Below, in pieces: positions 49,001 through 60,607 of a stretch of DNA of 64,000 bases (position 1 is its first letter; each line of letters begins with the position of its first letter). The notes below the pieces were generated by a model, which saw only the letters and a list, made by a program, of their open reading frames with translations, was not told where the DNA came from and ran no database searches. Source of the stretch: Eutypella sp. D-1. Taxonomy: Eukaryota; Ascomycota; Sordariomycetes; Xylariales; Diatrypaceae. Location of the stretch: assembly GCA_023313575.1 (NCBI GenBank), contig JAJTTP010000002.1, positions 3,100,001-3,164,000 on the forward strand, written 5' to 3'. A program made the position numbers and the translations under genes.

Positions 49001-51499
49001 TTTTTAAACGATCTACAATTAGCCTTCTCCTCTGCAGGATCTTCTTTTTGTAGCTAGGCCTCAACAGTTAGCCCTACACGTCCCGAGCAAGCGCCGCATG
49101 CTAGCGTACTGTGGAGGCCCAGGGTCAGTCGGTCGGCCGCCGAGAAGCGAAACCCTTCGGCAGGAAACCCCTGTCTTTATCTCGTCTCGCTCGCATAGAC
49201 CATATTGCCTGCACTACCTATGCAAGTACGTACAGCCCAACTACATTGGCAGACTGCTTCAGCTCTTTCTTGCGAGCAAGGCACAGCAATCAAAGCAACT
49301 GAGACTAAAGTCCACCTTGGAGACCTGAAAGATTAGCATCTGTACAGATTCCTGGTGTAAAAAGAGAGGAGCCCGGACAGGACTACGGTATGGCTCGAGC
49401 TCGACACCAGGCAAGAACCCCGGCCAATCGTGGGCCCGCAACCTACTTACATACAAGGAGATGATAGTATCTTCACGTATCCGGCTACCTGGTAACCAAT
49501 ACGGGCCCGCATTACCCATTATAGCCCCCTTGTTGATATGTACGAAGTACATAAAGTAAAGTATTGAGGGGAAATATCGAGCCTAGTCACGTAGAAAGGT
49601 GATCCGAGCTCATTACTCTCGCTACAACCCGGTAATTACCCCAACACCAACGGGTTCCGAGACGTGAAGGTAAAAAAACCTTACTGCGTTACGCTAGCAC
49701 GTCAAGCACGGCCCAATGAGAGACCCGGTACAGGCGAGGGGTAACAAGAAGTGTCAGGAAGCGGGGTCCTGAACAGAAAGAAAAATGTGACAAGGCAGTA
49801 GTAGGTGGGCTCAGAACAAAGACTCCAGCGAGGCGAGACAGATACCTAATTTCTAGCTAGTCAGGAAAGGTGTCAACGAGGGGGGAGTGATCGGACTCAG
49901 ACATGCCAGACCGAGTACACACGGTAAAGGCAGCGTGAGTATAGATTAGCGCCAAAAGGACATAACGAAATAATCGCTTAGAAATGTGGATGGAGGACTT
50001 GTTAAATCCGAAGGCACTAGACAAAAAACGAGAACCGAGCCGATCAGCTCACTACCACGTATGGCGATGGAGGAACTCAGCTTGGTGGCAGGTGATCAAT
50101 TGTGTATGCGGGTTAGGGGCGCAGCACGGTCGATCAGGATGCCGCCCCATCCCAACAACCCCATCTCCAGTACTACGCTGCTGCATACACAGTACCATGA
50201 ACTCTCATGTAGATGATATAGTAGTAGTTTGGTAGGATAACCAATCTTACGAACTACTCACCCAGTCTGGAAAGGTTGCAGCGAATTCCGATCGCGAGAT
50301 GCCTGCCTACAAGTTCGTCGCCATGTCCCCAACCTCCTTTGGCCCCCAGATACCGTAAATGATGCTAGCCCGGTATCCACACACACTTGTGGGAATGATA
50401 TCAGGCTATTTCCAACTTGGTAGAACACTTACTTTTTGCAGTCATGAGCAGATATGGCATCATATGGACGAGTACATTCTTCAATGGCATCATATCACGC
50501 ATAGTCAGAAGGGCAATAGTGAGTATGAGTAGGAGAAGGGTTTCAAAAACATCGACGCTGTTCTGGAATTTTGCTCTGGTTAGTCTACCATGAGATTACC
50601 ATCCTCCCCCTAATCCGAAGGGGGGTTAGATAACCTATCTTCCCAGCCTGTCCGGGAACAAGGCCGACATGGAAGAGACCCCCGAAAATAGAGAAATAAA
50701 CAACATTTCAGACTTTTTTCCAGCGCGCCACGCCTCTGGTGCTAGTTCCAACTACCTTGCTATGCTTTTTTAGAAGATGAAAGGGGGGAATGACAATGAT
50801 CAAACGCTTTAACACCTCCGCTCCCCGTTGCAGCCCTCTCTGAACACCATGCCAGTTGTGACAAGTAGAAACGATTAAAGCCCGCGACGCCGATCCCTAG
50901 AATGGGTGACAAGTGCCTATCTGGGAGATGCTTTGAAGTGGTGAGAAATTAGAGAGAATAGAGCTGAATGAAGAAGGAATAGAGGTGGTTTGAGGTGTGT
51001 GAAATTTTCGGTTCCTCGAAGCGTTGAACTGTAGACCTGGAATGTGAGGATCACTGACGAACAGCATCGCGCGTAGCTTGGGGTGTCCAAGTATACAAGA
51101 AACCGCTATGCGTAACCAACCCACCAACAGGCAACAGGACGCAATTCGTCGTTGTCGACTTTTCCTTTGTCGCATGCCAGTGGAATGTGTAGGCATCTCG
51201 TTAGTACGAGTATAGTAAGGAGCACAGGATAGAGATCAGAAATGAAAAACGCTGAAAACGGAAACCACGCGACGGAATAGGCAAGTAATAAGAGACAGCG
51301 ACGAATGCCTTCCGCAATCATCACGCCACACTCTATAAGCGAGCCAACCGCAAAGCAAGATGTACCATCCGCTTCGTCGTCCAAAACCGTCAATCGTATA
51401 AGTCTGTTGGTGTGGAAAGCCACACGTGCAGTAGTAGGCGGGCGACTAATGCGCCAGTCTAAATTCGTTGGTATCATAGCCCCCGACCGCGTCATAGCA
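46071..51499. other. gene-poor intergenic DNA
   Basis: 5.4 kb with no gene I can support. Open frames up to about 135 codons (for example 51106-51513, minus) lack motifs and overlap others on both strands. A short direct repeat ATGGCATCATAT occurs twice around 50453-50490. Genes with many short exons could be missed by eye. Confidence 0.4.
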
Positions 51500-51623
51500 A
51501 GGTTCGCACTCATTCCCCAACACTAATGATATTAATAGTATTAAAGGGCCAAGCCCCTCCACATCCCGGTCCTCCCTTACCTGCTATTAATATCATTATT
51601 TCCTGAGGAAAGAGTGCGAACCT
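51500..51623. mobile_element. 124-bp foldback with two nested inverted repeats
   Basis: Outer arms AGGTTCGCACTCATTCC (51500-51516) and its inverse (51607-51623, 16 of 17). Inner arms TAATGATATTAATAG (51524-51538) and its perfect inverse (51584-51598). The arms lie almost in register, so the strand can fold into one long hairpin with a 45-nt loop. It lies about 100 bp beyond the stop codon of the forkhead gene. It differs in sequence from the CAAGTC foldbacks. MITE-like; no duplication identified. Confidence 0.7.
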
Positions 51624-51724
51624 AGGTTTGATAGAACCTCAAGTCGCTATGCCGGTTCCAGGATCGCGATAACCATATCGAGTCCTTCCGCAGGTTGTCA
51701 TGGGGGGTTGGCCGGCCGCTTCAA

Positions 51725-53675
51725 TTAGTGATATGCGCTACCACTACCCACACTCGAGCCCGGGCCGGATGCCGCGCCTACATCGACCCAATCTATGAAT
51801 GAGCCTTTGGTATCACCACCATTCTCGAAATCCTCGGGGCTTGCGAAGACTGCACTGTAGGCGGACGGGATTGCCGTCGCACCGGACGTTCTGTCCTGCG
51901 ATCTGCTGCCGGGCAGGACTGGCGTCAGTGACTCCCGATAGACGCCATCAATGTTGCCTATAGCGTAAATGGGCACAATTCGGCTCGTGTTGTGCTGGTG
52001 TTGAGGGTGAGGAGGCAGTTGGTGAAGCTCTTCCTGCGTCAGTTGTTGTGGATGATGACTCGGCTGTTGCATGAAGCCATGGCCATGAGAGTGGCTGGGG
52101 CCGGGGTGGTGTTGCAGGGTACCATTGGGATATGGGTACCCCTGGTTGGAGTGGGCGCTCGAGAACCCAGATGCTGCAGGATACATCACGTCCCCCGCAT
52201 GGAAATCCGGGGGCGTGACCGGCTCTTGAACACCACTGCTAGGTGAGGAGTGGTAGGATGGATACCCGAAAGCATAATGATAATCGTTCGGGATCCCGGC
52301 CCTAACTGCAAGAGAAGCAGAAGATGACATACGCTGCCCTTGTCTCAGAGCTCCACGGCCTGCTGGTAAATTCTTGGTTGATGCGGCCTTCGACCTATTC
52401 GAGACTCCCCTCTTTCGGCGTGTGTTCGCTCGTTTCGTCTGTTGGTTTGAACCGTGTCCACGACCACCGCTAGGCTTCTTACGGAACCTGGTGGTGCTCT
52501 GCACACCTTCTCTTATGGCCTTTTCGCTGACGTGCCATATCGAGTTCTTCTTGGGCACTCCATTGCTTTTTCCCTCCTCGTCCTCGCCGTCCCTTATGAA
52601 TGCCTTCAATATAACTTGTCAGCATACCGGACCATAAACTCAAGTATAGCATCAGGAAGCTTGATGAACAAGACTTCTCCAACATAGCCCACTATGATTT
52701 TCCTGCATAGCGCGCTTTGGCTAGGTAACTTACCTCATTCATACTCAAGTTGTGGCGAATACTGTTCTGCCAGCCCTTAGAGCTCGCTTTTCCTCTGATA
52801 GTGTTGTCGCGAAACCACTGGTAGAGATCTTGCAGAGACATTGTTTTATCCGGAGTATTCATCAAAGCGCGGTATATGAGCTTCGCATATGGCTCACTGT
52901 CCGTTCTGGACACCGCACCACGACCCAACGCTGAGGGCTGGAGTCGCGCCGCGGGTTCTCTGTTGTGGGCATGCGCCCTGACAAGTTCTTGCTTTATCTG
53001 TGGTGACTCACTTGGAGGGGTGAAGGCGAATGGCTCCCCGGGCACGTCTGGCATCATTGGTGGCACTTCGGCCATGAAGCCGTCCGCGTTGTCTAGGCCA
53101 CTCGTTGAGAAAACCTCCCCAATAAAGGAAGATGATGCAGATGATGTGAGTTGCGGCTGAAAAAGGCCGTCGTGGCTCATCGATGGATCGAAACTGTCTG
53201 AGCATGGGATGAAGTGGTTGGGGGATCTCCATGGGGCCATGGGGAGCTTTAAGCGTTGGTCTTCCTGCGAAGACCAGCGTTGCGGACTGTCGTTTCTGGC
53301 ACCCTGGAGTACACTGTTGGAACTCATTGGGGAGTTCTTCAAGGAGTAATCCTCGTAGTCTTCAGCGGGCGGTGTGGGCCACACCTCCCGAGCCAAAGAG
53401 GCCTGCGGGTCCGGGTGCGGGTAGGTCTGGAGAGCCGCGGACGGGGCACCGAACGTTGAGGGAGTTGTGTATGGCTGCGGCGGCTGTGAGCGGGGGTCGT
53501 AGGAGGATGTTTCAGCGAACGACATCCTAGGCGAGGGCGTAAATAGTTGCCCAACCGCGGATGCCTTCTCCGATCCACCTACAGCCGTTGATTGCGTTGC
53601 GCAGCCCCTCTTGTCGGAGGATGCGAAGCCTTGTGAATAGCTGACGGGCAAGCCGTCACTGGTATTCACACGCAT
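51725..53675 (-). CDS. forkhead-domain transcription factor
   Basis: Exons 53675-52734 and 52603-51725 with a 130-bp intron (donor GTAAGT, CTGAC branch, acceptor TTGAAG); 606 aa. The intron cuts the forkhead domain between NLSMNE and AFIRDG; splicing gives an intact winged helix at residues about 258-358 (YAKLIYRALMNTPDKTMSL, then GWQNSIRHNLSMNE, then KKNSIWHVSEKAI). A basic segment follows (about 355-390), likely a nuclear localisation signal. Both flanks are Pro/Ser/Gln/His-rich and look disordered. No FHA domain is present, which separates it from Fkh1/Fkh2-type proteins and places it nearer Hcm1/Sep1-like factors; that assignment is tentative. A 3.9-kb gene-free region lies upstream. Confidence 0.9.
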
Positions 53676-56600
53676 ATCGAGAAGGGAGAATCAGATGAGC
53701 CTTAGTTCAAGAAGATTCAGGGCTCCCGTAGTCAGTACCGAAGAGATACAAACGTAGTTAATTCAGATGATGAATATCAGTCCTCTTTCACCTACGGGTG
53801 AAAGTGTGTGCACCAAATTCTGTTTAAGACTCAAGGCTGAAGACGGGATCTTGTAGGTCTAGCTTGGAAAGCCTAGGCTGATTATAGTCTATGGTTTTCT
53901 TTCTGGAAAAGTTTGTCTTCTCGGTTAGACAAGATGGATGTTTTCACGGCAAAGCAAAAAGGAAATAGGAGGTAGAATTTAAGGAGAAGGGTTGTGATGG
54001 GGATGGATGGGGGTGGTGAGCAGATAATGCAAGGTAAAGAATTACTCGAATAGCGGTGGTGTCTCACCTCAATGTTGTGGCAGAAGTCGAAGCACTAGGT
54101 TTCCTTGATGGGAATGTCTTGAATAGGACAGACAAATACCTATGAAGGAAGTATGCAAATCTCCAGCTGAGTAGGTGGTCTCGAAGAGGAAGAAGAGCTT
54201 AAAGGTAACCTTGGGTGAGGAGGTGGGGGAACAGGTTGAAATGTGGGCGAGTTGTTGAGGCTAGAGGGGTGATAAGAGTCTTGTCAGATCATTTCCATAA
54301 TATTAAATCGAAGGCAAAGCGTACTGGGGTATTCTAATACTTCGATCAGGCTAACACAAAAGCATAGGCGACCATATGTAAGAGTAGAGGTGCTGTGGTA
54401 CTCACTGGAAAGCTGGCAGCTTAGCGATGTACTAGGTCGGGTACTGGGTCGGTGATGTAGTTAAATGTGTGTATCAATATTGTAAGGATGTATCTTTGAT
54501 CGATCTTCAGCCCTCTAGGTCCCGAACGGTCAAGGTGGTCTGCCCTCCTTCTTTACCTATTCTTACCTGTCGTAGATTTGGCCTTTAGGGCCGTGTACCT
54601 TGCTCTCTGCCACTGGTGCTATGCGGGAGAGTTCGATGTACAGATCGTATTGTTCCTGTACCATATGCATGCAAGTAATTCTATCTACCAGGTAGACCGG
54701 TAATAGTCATAACCATGTGGTCTGGGCACCTAGGGGTATGTGCTGGAATCGGGACTGGTACTAGCACTGGTTATGAGGCACTGTAGAGTTTTCATGCACA
54801 ATAGATCATGTACTAGGTAGTGTCCAGTTTGGGAAGAGAAGAGTAGGAAGACCAGGGAGGCTGCAGCAGGTTCTGGGCATGGGAGAAACTGAATGTATGT
54901 GTGTGTGTGTGCATGTGTGTGCTCCTGGGAGTGCATGTGGGGTATAACGGTGTGGATAAGCCATACCGGCACAATGCCTGCAAAGTTTTGATGTACCCGA
55001 ATCAATGTATAGGCTGAGTTGGTCCAGGCTCTCCCGGCATTGGGGTCCCTCTGGGGGTGGCTACGTAGGATTTGAGATCTGACTGGGCACAATGGCCAGG
55101 CTTGATGAGGAGCTATACCATATGCACCTCGGTGTCAATCTAAGCATGCATACACGTACTAGGTACTTGTAAAACTTGCAAAATCTAGACCATTTAAACA
55201 ATATTTCCTCTCTATGTACAAGGTCACAGCCTTGACTTGGTTCAAAGTGGAAAATATCTACAATGCTTAGCTCTTTTTCTATGCACCTAGGTACCCGTTG
55301 CCTTATCCCATTATCCTCTTCTCGGTCTAGTTTTGATTCCTGCAAAGTCCTCTATAAACAATACTATAGGTCGATTCAACGGTGCTTACTCAAGTGGATG
55401 TCAACAGATAACAAATGTAGTTGCCAGTTAGTACATGGCAGCATATCTACCTAGGATAGACAGGCAAGTCTGTGGGTTATGACTGTACATCTGCTTGTAG
55501 GTATAGAGTACTTCTCTGTTTCTTTATGGAAAAATATGATATATATACCCCCTATGACTGTATGGACACCCACGCCAACGCCCGAGCTTATAGGCGGTGT
55601 TGCCAGCGCACTCTGTCATATGCCCAAGTACTCGAATTATGTAAGGCCTGTGACAAGATGTAACTGCGCTTAAAACCGACTACTCGGGTACGGTCTAAGA
55701 GGGGGGTAGGGGGGTCACATTTACTTGCTATCTCTTTGTGTCCTCTTCCCTTCCCTCCCAACTAATAACCCACTAGAAAGGGAGACAATGCTATCTGGCC
55801 ATGGGCTAAACAGACGTTTCGAATAACAATGCTAAGTAAGCTTAAGTACCAGTCTTAGACCCAAACACTTTTTTCTCCATTCTGTTAAGTTAATGCTCAT
55901 TATCTTCCAAGCTACTTGCCAGCATGAGTATTGTCCTTACCCAGTCGGGATAGCTAACTACTTTGAATTTTTAATTTTTTTTTCGACTGCGCCTTGCATG
56001 CCCGCATGCGTAGGTACATGCTGTTAGTCACATAGCCCAGGCAAGGTAACCATGTACCTATCTTCTATCTAGATGTTGACGGAGATCGAACTTGGCACGA
56101 ATGCAGGGGTACACATACATACATGCCCATGTTACCTGGGTATACTAATCTGGGGGTTTGTGTGTGGGTGGGTTTGGCCAGGATGGTCAGATAGATGACA
56201 TAATTCAATCCCTGTCCGGCCATGCGCCGAACATCTACAGTGTGGCCACCGTTCCGTACCGTACCGTACCAACGTGCCTCACCTAGGTAAGGCATGGGTA
56301 GCATCAACGTGCCATTTCTAGCAAAAATGTGTAATGGTGCGTTGTGAACGTGAGTAGTATGCGGGTGTGTCTAGACTAGCAAGATCCATTCAATGTGCAT
56401 GTGTATTTGCGCGGTTCTATTCCTGTCCGGGTAACATCTGATTGCACCGGGCCTAGCACAAGAAACACACTCACACTTTCGTACGCCTAAAAGTCTGAGT
56501 GCGTGCCGGCTATGGCTCTGTACGTTTGGTGATCTATGCGTTGAATGGCACGATGTTGCCTTCTTGCTTGCAATCGGTACCTTAGCGTTGCATCTATCTA

Positions 56601-57551
56601 CGTAGCCATGTGCATGTGTGTGGCCAAAGGTTGCTAGCAACCCATCTTCAATGTATCCAGGAATAATTCCCGCGTATACGTACCCCCCAGCTGGGACGAA
56701 GTGGTAGATAGAGAGAGAGAAGTACCGGTGTCCTTCCTTGCGGAGATTATCGCTTGTGGACGGAGGAGACCGCGGGATGGCTCACACCGCACGACCACAG
56801 TTAGGCTACGTCCTACGCCTTATGTCCTACCTAGTTAGTTACCTACCCACGTACATCCCGCCCGCCGTCGGCCTAATTCAAGATGAATGACAGAGGAAGA
56901 GTTTCTTAAAGAGGCAGTCCCTGTCGCACAAAGAGTCGCGGGTCCGGAGGTTAGGTTGGGGCCAAGGTAGAGGAGTTATCTCGAGAGAGGAAGGGGAAGG
57001 ACAAAGAAACTTAGCCCCCAAGTATCCTATCTAACTGCTACCACTCTGCCAACTCCCCGGCAAGGCTGTCGTTGGAGCTGCGACGTGCCTAGTCGGTCAG
57101 GCACGCTTTCAACCCGCAATCACCACCAACCGGTACCAGCACAGGCATCATCCGCGGGATTCCTAGGCAGCTAAGAAGTAGAGGCATTTAGGTACGCGGC
57201 AAGGTAGATAGACTAGGTCTCCCCTGGAGAGCACGAAGATGTAGCGGCATTTCGGGGGAGGACCCTAACTTCGCTCTTGCCTCCCGCCTAACCGGCCGCG
57301 TGCAGGGCGGGCCTAGGAAATCTGACAGAGCTCGCCAAAGCGCGGCCAATCAGTTCGCCGCGCAAAGCCCTCTTCCTCTATCTCCCCCTTCCCTCTTCCC
57401 TCTTCCCTGTCCTCCGTCCCTCCCGGACAGCTGTCGCCAGCCCTACCTACATACTGATCTTGGTCTGTGCCCCCGCCTCCTCCTCATCCCACCCCTCGGC
57501 CCACTGCCCTCCCTCACTCTCTCCTCTCATACTCCCGCCACCCTTCCCACT
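53676..57551. promoter_or_regulatory. long upstream region of the forkhead gene
   Basis: No gene supported. It contains a TG/GTGT microsatellite (about 54896-54920), several CCTAGGTA-type palindromes (about 55284, 56281), repeated short ACATACATACATG-type tracts (about 56110), and polypyrimidine tracts from about 57365. Long upstream regions with pyrimidine tracts are typical of fungal developmental regulators. Unannotated 5'-UTR introns are likely. Confidence 0.4.
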
Positions 57552-57965
57552 CAAGTCGTGGACACAAGAAACAGGTGAGTACGGCCTACCACACCCATAA
57601 CCAAGGGTCCAACGGCCCCATTTCTTATGTCCACGACTTGCCACCATCACCCCTCCCCCCTCCCTCCACCCCCAGTCACTTAGGTTAGTGACTGGTAAAC
57701 TAAATTAGACTAGAGCCGGTCCCGCTGTCCCCTCGGGAGATCGCTTGCTGCCGCCCACCTAGCCCTGAAAATCCGCAGATCTCTGCGCTTCCCCCCCCCC
57801 CCCCCCCCTGCGCACGTATCCCGCATGGCGTGTGCTTCTAGAATCCTGTTTCTTTCCTTCCTTTACCTCTCTTCTCTTCCCCCCCTCATTCCTTTTTCCA
57901 TTTTCCTTCCTGTTTCTTTTTCTCTGCCTCCCTCCCCCTCCCCGGGCAGATCATCCGGAGTGCAA
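57365..57965. promoter_or_regulatory. pyrimidine-rich tract region
   Basis: Strong strand asymmetry: the plus strand is largely C/T, including TTCCCTCTTCCC-type repeats, an 18-C run (57791-57808) and CTTTCCTTCC stretches. Such CT tracts often precede fungal transcription start sites. Proline-rich frames across it (57300-57578, 57467-57688) are composition artefacts. It encloses the foldback at 57552-57640. Confidence 0.45.
57552..57640. mobile_element. 89-bp foldback element, family A
   Basis: Left arm 57552-57571 and right arm 57621-57640 are inverted copies matching at 19 of 20 positions (one transition), with a 49-bp core. The end CAAGTCGTGGACA is the same as in the element at 45963-46070, 11.6 kb away, while the cores differ. 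No clear target duplication. Confidence 0.75.
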
Positions 57966-58711
57966 CCCGGCTCTGTCTCGTCCCCCATCGAGGACAGGAT
58001 GAATCTGTCAGGTCCGGCTTGGATGGTACAACCTAAAAGCAAGATGGATAGACGAGAGATAGCACACCGGCCTTCAATGTAGTTCTTCAGCTTTCCGAAA
58101 AGGGTATAGATTGATCTGCCTCCCTTGCGAGCTCCAACACTGATCAGCCTTAGTTTAGTGTAGATATCATCTCATCCCAACGTCAAACCCTCGGGTTAGA
58201 TTAGCGCATTTCAAACATTTAGAACCAGGGCCTAGGTCGGGTTATCTCTTGCACATGTCATGTACAGTGGTCATCATCAGGAGAAGTGAATATATTGTGG
58301 AAGATGTCATTATTTCGTCCTGTGTCCCTAGTCCTAAAGTCCAGTAAGGGGTGGCGTTGGGGAACCCGATGGGGGTCTCGAGTAGTCAAAGAGGGAACGT
58401 AGCATGTGGTAAGGCCAAGAAGAGTGAGGCAGCAGTTCTCCAGGCGCTGTGTCACCGTCGCTAGGTAGGCCGGCTGCACAGTCGTCGAATTTCTTTTTAT
58501 TGTGCTGTGGACTAGCTACCTATGATAAGAGGATCTCCCCGACCAGCACAGTGTGAGATTTCGACCGTAGACCATGCGGAGTTGAAATGCGCACGCCTGA
58601 GAGGTATTTCCCCGCCGTCGCTAAAGGTTCCGCGGCTGGTAGGGTCCCTCGGTTGTTTGCGCATCGCTAAAATCCCCGCGAATGGTGGGTCGACCGGTGA
58701 CAGCACTGTGT
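57641..58711. other. intergenic, no supported gene
   Basis: Contains the right part of the pyrimidine-rich region and the 3' flank of cactin. An 85-codon frame at 57825-58082 starts inside the CT tract and has no motif. Confidence 0.4.
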
Positions 58712-60607
58712 CTATTTCCTATAGTAGATCTGCAGGTGACCCGTCAGTACAGGTACGGGGGTAGGCTTTCGACTGTGCGAGCTGCAGGGGGTTACTCACC
58801 TTTTTAAATTGGAAGTGCAGCTGCAGAATACCCTATAAACATATCGATCAGCTGGCGGAACTTGCCATGGATTACAAGAGGAACATGAGGGGTGAAACCG
58901 GAAACGGCAAGGCCAGGCTGCGCATCAGCGCGCGGTCGTACAACTGGGGTGGCTGACGTTTCAGACGGGTGCATCAAATAAGATGCAGCAGAGGGACGCC
59001 ATGTGCCATGTGCGTACGTATCCCGGCTCCGTCGCCGGAAGCTAAACTTGCCTCCAGCCACGTGAGACAAATTACAGGGATGGAAGGCAGGGTGAGCTCC
59101 AAAGGAAAAAACTTGGATAGAAGGGAGACCTTATCTGTTCTGATTTACGTACCTTATCGAAGCTGCTTCGGAAGCCACGCTCTTTCTTTGCGCTGTAATC
59201 CCACTCTCGGTCCACGATCCGAAATGCGATGTCCTCGTACGGCGGACCTGCGATGAACCGAAGCAGACAGGTGTCCTCTTGACCGGCGGGCGCGAAAGAT
59301 TCGCCTCTTCGTCTCCCATGCTCTCGGATGATCTTGAACGTTGGCGCCTTGGTTTTATCGATGAGATCGGGATAGAATACGTTGAACTTGTAACCTTGAA
59401 CCACCTTTGGTGGAGGGTTGTCATGGTCGTAGTGAGTCTGGTTGTACTTGTTCCACTCGTAGCCCATCTGCACCCGGTTGAAATATTTAGGCTTTCGGGG
59501 ACGATACTTGTCGGCCCATTGCGGCTTGGCGGCACTCGGAACAGACTCTTCTGCGGCGAAAATCTCCTCGTCCTCGCCGATGCCCCTGGCAACCTCGCGC
59601 TCGTATAGGGCCTTGGTGGCCTGAGAAAAATCCTCATTACCGCTGGTAGAGAATCTCGCAGTGCCTGGTGGTGGATTGTCGTCTGAGCTACTGGGCACTG
59701 CGAAGGGGGCGCCCTGCGCGGCTTGCTTTACACTGCGTGCCGCAGGCTTGACAGATGCACCTGCAGAAGGGGCAACGGAAGCTCCGACAGGCTTTCCGGA
59801 GTCAGCGAGCGCCCTAGCCTTCTCCGGGTTCTTCTCCTCAAGCAGTTTGATCCTGCTTTCTCGGATTGCCTCATAGATGTTCTGCAGCTTGGCCTTGGCC
59901 TTAAACACGAGCAAACTCTTGAGGAGCTGCTCCCAGTAATCAGTATCCATGACCTCATTAGACCGCAACTTGGCCTGGATCTGTGTCTCCAGCTTCTCCA
60001 GCTGTTGAAGATTCTTCGGGGCAAGGATCTTCTCCACGTCGGCACTGACGGTGCCCACGGCACGTCCTTCTGGGCCGGTGGGCTTCAGCTTCAACTGTCT
60101 ATCATTGCAGATGGCACGGAGGGCAATCCAGTACTCCTTATTCCTCGGGTTCGTCTCAAGAGTGTGGTACGAGGTGATGTCGGTGTCTAGCTCGCTCAGT
60201 TCCTTCTCGTCCAGGCGCTCGACGACGGCTGTCGGGGCAGGGACATCAATCTCGGCATCATGATCATCGTCGTCGAATACATCGCGGTCGGTATCGATAT
60301 ACCGTAGGTTGAAAGCGAGGAGATCTATAGGCTTGGCACGTCCTTCACGAACGCGGATATCGGCCTTCTTCTTGGATTGCTTGAGAACGAATTTATCTTC
60401 GTCGGCAACGAACTGGCGAGACTGCTCATCCTGGCTTAGGTACTTCTGTACGGCGGCACTTGAAGGAGGCTTGCTATTCGAAGATGATGCGGACTTTGAG
60501 ATTCTTGTATTGGCATCTCGTCGCGGAGACGCGATGTCACGACGGGGATGGTCACGACGGGGGGGTGACTTACGGCCCTGGATCATGGCTAGACGGCCCG
60601 GATCCAT
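58712..60607 (-). CDS. cactin, spliceosome-associated protein
   Basis: Three exons: 60607-59153, a 33-nt microexon 58832-58800 and 58729-58712; 501 aa. Introns: 59152-58833 (GTACGT...TATAG, 320 bp) and 58799-58730 (GTGAGT...CTGCAG). The C-terminal cactin domain is diagnostic: ADKYRPRKPKYFNRVQMGYE, NKYNQTHYDHDNPPPKVVQG, YKFNVFYPDLIDKTKAP, GPPYEDIAFRIVDREWDY; the two small exons supply the conserved end GILQLHFQFKK-IYYRK. The central cactin-mid region spans about 90-260 (RVREGRAKPIDLLAFNLRYI). The N-terminus is short, Arg/Ser-rich, and lacks the long charged coiled coil of animal cactin. Cactin acts in the nucleus in pre-mRNA splicing. Without the microexon the protein would read into the intron and lose its conserved tail. 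Confidence 0.95.

Noticed and set aside
51106..51513. 135-codon minus-strand frame with hydrophobic stretch
   Set aside because: Its start lies inside the 51500-51623 foldback and it shows no family resemblance.
57300..57688. Pro/Ser-rich frames
   Set aside because: Composition artefact of the CT-rich strand and interrupted by a foldback.
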